From: Micromussa lordhowensis
Taxonomy: Eukaryota > Cnidaria > Anthozoa > Scleractinia > Lobophylliidae
Assembly (NCBI GenBank): GCA_964020085.1
Contig: OZ026595.1
Location: 22,569,153-22,633,152 of the forward strand
DNA length: 64,000 nucleotides
Direction of reading: 5' to 3'
Shown piece by piece: positions 61,601-64,000 of this stretch; position 1 is the first letter of the stretch, and each line of letters begins with the position of its first letter. The notes beneath the pieces were generated by a model that saw only the letters and a program-made list of their open reading frames with translations, was not told the DNA's origin and searched no databases. Both the position numbers and the translations under genes were made by a program.

Positions 61601-63379
61601 AGCTTGTCCTTTGTAGGGTAACCCCCAGCCTAAAAATGTCCAGTACCCTGGAGAGGTACTGTGAGAGCAAAGTGTTTTACCTAAGAACGCAATACAGGGG
61701 CTCAAACCCCAGCTGCTTAAACACAAGTCCAGCATACTAACCATTAGTCCACCACACCTCCCACACTTTCTTCTAACCATATAGAACACTCAGGATAAGA
61801 AAGAGAATACTGATAATCTATACTATTAATATATACTTTTTTCTGCCTGACACAAACCCACCAATCAAGGAGGTCATCAGTGGTGCAATATCAGCTTGAT
61901 TGACGTCTGTTCTCCTTAGCTGAGCAAGGTTCCATTCAAGCATTTCATCTGGAATATCAGCACCATGAATGGGCGTCATGGGTCCACGTATACCAGCTCC
62001 CCAAGCTACTAATGGGGTTAGAGTCTCATGAGCATGCCCTGCACCATGCGACCCCCAGTTGGTCATTCCATGATCAGCTGTCATAACATATGCAGTTTGA
62101 CCATCATAATCATAAAATTCCTCAATTAATTTCTCCATTTCCTTTATTCCCTCGTCAACCACAGCAATATTCCTGACATATTCTTGTGAGGTAGGTCTGT
62201 GAGCGTGACCATTGGTGTCAATTCCTGGTTAATAAACAAGGATATGGGATACACTTTTATTTTTAGGGCTATGTAATCCCATTTTAAGTAGGCCTCACTT
62301 AATCACTGGTCTTAAAATCAAATAACAGTTTTAAATAACCATATCCGGGTCACAGAGAAAACATAACAAATACCTATTATAATAGATGTTAATGAATATT
62401 TCACCTTTTTCAACAGAACTCAGTTTAAACACTTTTTTCTTCGCTAAAACTTTCTCTAAAAGTGAGCGATATCAAAATTTAAAGGAACGTCAGTCTTTCT
62501 TAGAATCAAAGTCAGTAGCTCACTTAGTGCAAAATAATTACTTGTGTATTAACTCTGTTTTCATAAATGCCGTCATATACATGTGTATATATACACATAC
62601 AGGGTGCATTCCTTTGGGGTGATCTGGACTAGGAACAGTGATCCAAGATCACTTGGATCATGGTGCAACAAAGAAACTGATGAATCTGTGACCAGAGTGG
62701 ATTCATCAGTTCCTTTGATGCACCATGATCCAAGTGATCTTGGATCACTGATACTGATTCAGATTACCACAAAGGAAGGCACCCAAATGTATATACATTG
62801 TAAACATGTTCTGGAAAGGTCTCCTGTACCATTTTAGCAGTACCTGTCCACATTAGTGAATAAAGCCACCAACAAACACCTAACAACAAAACACAGCAAG
62901 CTACCGATCTGACATACTCAGTGGTCTTAAAAACAATGACATCTCAAAATAACATTCATTTGCGAAAAACAACATGAAAAACAAAAGAAATGCTCTCCAT
63001 ATAATGGATTGAATTGTCATTGAAGATGCTTTCTGGATAATGTTTTTTACCTGCAGCACACCCCAGTATTAAAGAAAAGATATCATACCCAAAAGATGTA
63101 GAAAAAACACAATTTGCCCTTCATGAAGCATTTTCTTTAATGTATCATTTTTCCTTGCAGAACCAAAGAATCCTCTGACTTCGTTAAACACCCAAGTGTC
63201 CAGTTTAGAAGCATCTTCATTTGCAAAGTCTTCCTCCACGTTCTGATACATATAGGTGAAGACATGGCCACCACTGGCCCCCTTGGCAAACATTGGCAGG
63301 ATATCAGGGCTTCCCCATGCCCATGTGTAACGGCTTTCATTGAAGGTAGAATCAAACTCTACAGGGTTTTCTTTCCAGC
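58602..63379 (-). CDS. PIGN: GPI ethanolamine phosphate transferase 1, 3' part (5' end outside window)
   Basis: Adds ethanolamine phosphate to the first mannose of the GPI anchor precursor in the ER. Exons in order: 63089-63379, 61862-62224, 60702-60881, 58602-60277 (836 residues plus stop); earlier exons lie beyond 64000. The luminal alkaline-phosphatase-like domain is seen in [47 protein letters not shown] (metal-binding Asp and His) and [16 protein letters not shown]. Then [12 protein letters not shown] leads into a long multi-pass membrane domain in the last exon. The protein ends KKKA, fitting a KKxx ER-retrieval signal. The whole membrane domain is one 1.68-kb exon, which suggests intron loss compared with the many-exon vertebrate gene. 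No breaks. Confidence 0.96.
61376..61557. mobile_element. Fold-back MITE with TAA duplication
   Basis: The ends AGCCTGGTTTTC and GAAAACCAGGCT are inverted copies, and TAA flanks both sides (61373-61375, 61558-61560). The interior is a run of AAGCGCAAGCATA-like hexamers, itself inverted. It lies in a PIGN intron and directly abuts a SINE. Confidence 0.75.
61574..61761 (-). mobile_element. tRNA-derived SINE, second copy
   Basis: Related to 10084-10293, same strand: the 5' end GGGAGGTGTGGTGGAC, B box GGTTTGAGCCC and the tail GGGGGGAGTAGAAATA are shared. The core is shorter and more diverged here. It lies in a PIGN intron. Confidence 0.65.
62602..62784. mobile_element. Fold-back element, 183 bp
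   Basis: The ends GGGTGCATTCCTTTGG and CACAAAGGAAGGCACCC pair, as do CAGTGATCCAAGATCACTTG and its complement further in. GAACTGATGAATCC-like sequence flanks the centre. It lies in a PIGN intron. Confidence 0.75.
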
Positions 63380-64000
63380 CTGGAAAAAGGAAGATAATAT
63401 ACTTAAAGTGAGTTCAAAACTTGAGGACAAAAGTTTACTTCAGGATTCTTTGTCAGAACTTAAGAAAAATATGCATTTCTAAATAATTGTTATACATGTA
63501 TCTCTTACAGTATGTCTGATCAAGTTTATATCTTTGAAGTTCAAAATACTAAAAGTGGAAGGAGGTTATCCAGGGAAACTCATGAACAAATGTGTTTTTT
63601 TTTTTCAGCAGACAAATGGGCCAATAAGGGAGGTTTACTAATTTAAGTTTGACTCTCTGTACTCTGAGTCTATCCTTAGAAGTTTTGTTACACTTTTTCC
63701 AGTTCAAACATTCTGGCACTTTTTACGAGGGCATTTTTAGGCTTCTTTCAAAAAGGTTGTTGATCAACTCCCTCACTTTAAATATAATGGTCACTCTCTT
63801 CGTAGTTGATTATCAGTTTTTTTTGGTGACATAAGAGCCCACAATTAAATAGTTGATGTTAAATTAAGTTGTGGGTGCTTTCGATTTTAGCTTCTGTGAA
63901 ATTTTTTAGATCTGCCCAGAAGTGCAGGCAATCACAAAAATGACAAATTCCTGGGGCCAGGTCATTGCAATCTTTTCTTTTAGCCTAACACCAATTAATG
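63380..64000 (-). other. PIGN intron (partial), no exon seen
   Basis: Sequence upstream of the 63089-63379 exon on the minus strand. The acceptor is at 63380-63381 and no further PIGN exon is visible before the window ends. Confidence 0.6.

Overview
The window is animal nuclear DNA. Every recognisable gene is split by GT-AG introns, and the proteins are conserved eukaryotic ones (GH63 glucosidase I, centractin, a lipid phosphatase, PIGN, a homeobox protein). The repeat content (short palindromic elements, tRNA-derived SINEs, a DIRS/PAT-like element and an RTE-like LINE) and the AT-rich sequence suggest a cnidarian, most likely an anthozoan such as a stony coral. The species is inference; nothing here proves it.

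Layout. 882-7804 (+): ten exons of a pentatricopeptide-repeat (PPR)-like protein whose 5' end I could not find. 7805-13695: no gene seen, but many fold-back elements. 13696-20401 (-): complete MOGS (ER glucosidase I), 3 exons. 22764-31931 (-): complete ACTR1 (centractin of dynactin), 17 exons giving 376 codons plus stop. 32116-38042: a 5.9-kb inverted-repeat element built almost wholly of an 18-bp minisatellite. 38067-49747 (+): complete PLPP4/5-type phospholipid phosphatase, 8 exons; its introns carry a small TIR element, a decayed DIRS/PAT-like retroelement with split direct repeats, and a 5'-truncated LINE with a 13-bp target duplication. 52083-57199 (-): an ANHX-like gene with a SIX-like N-terminal domain and an atypical homeodomain. 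58602-63379 (-): the 3' part of PIGN, which runs off the right edge.

The genes are ordinary housekeeping and regulatory genes and do not form one pathway. MOGS and PIGN both act in the ER (N-glycan trimming and GPI-anchor synthesis). ACTR1 and the PLPP gene are head to head, and without the large element only about 200 bp would separate their start codons.

The most unusual feature is 32116-38042. It is a Foldback-like element: matching termini, a 6-bp flanking direct repeat (AAATAT), oppositely oriented 18-bp arrays meeting with a 3-nt loop, and a 1026-bp higher-order duplication. It sits exactly between two divergently transcribed genes. The second item of interest is the ANHX-like gene, which joins a SIX-type domain to a homeodomain of TALE length. 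All exon joins were made by eye from splice sites and reading phase, and no search was run.
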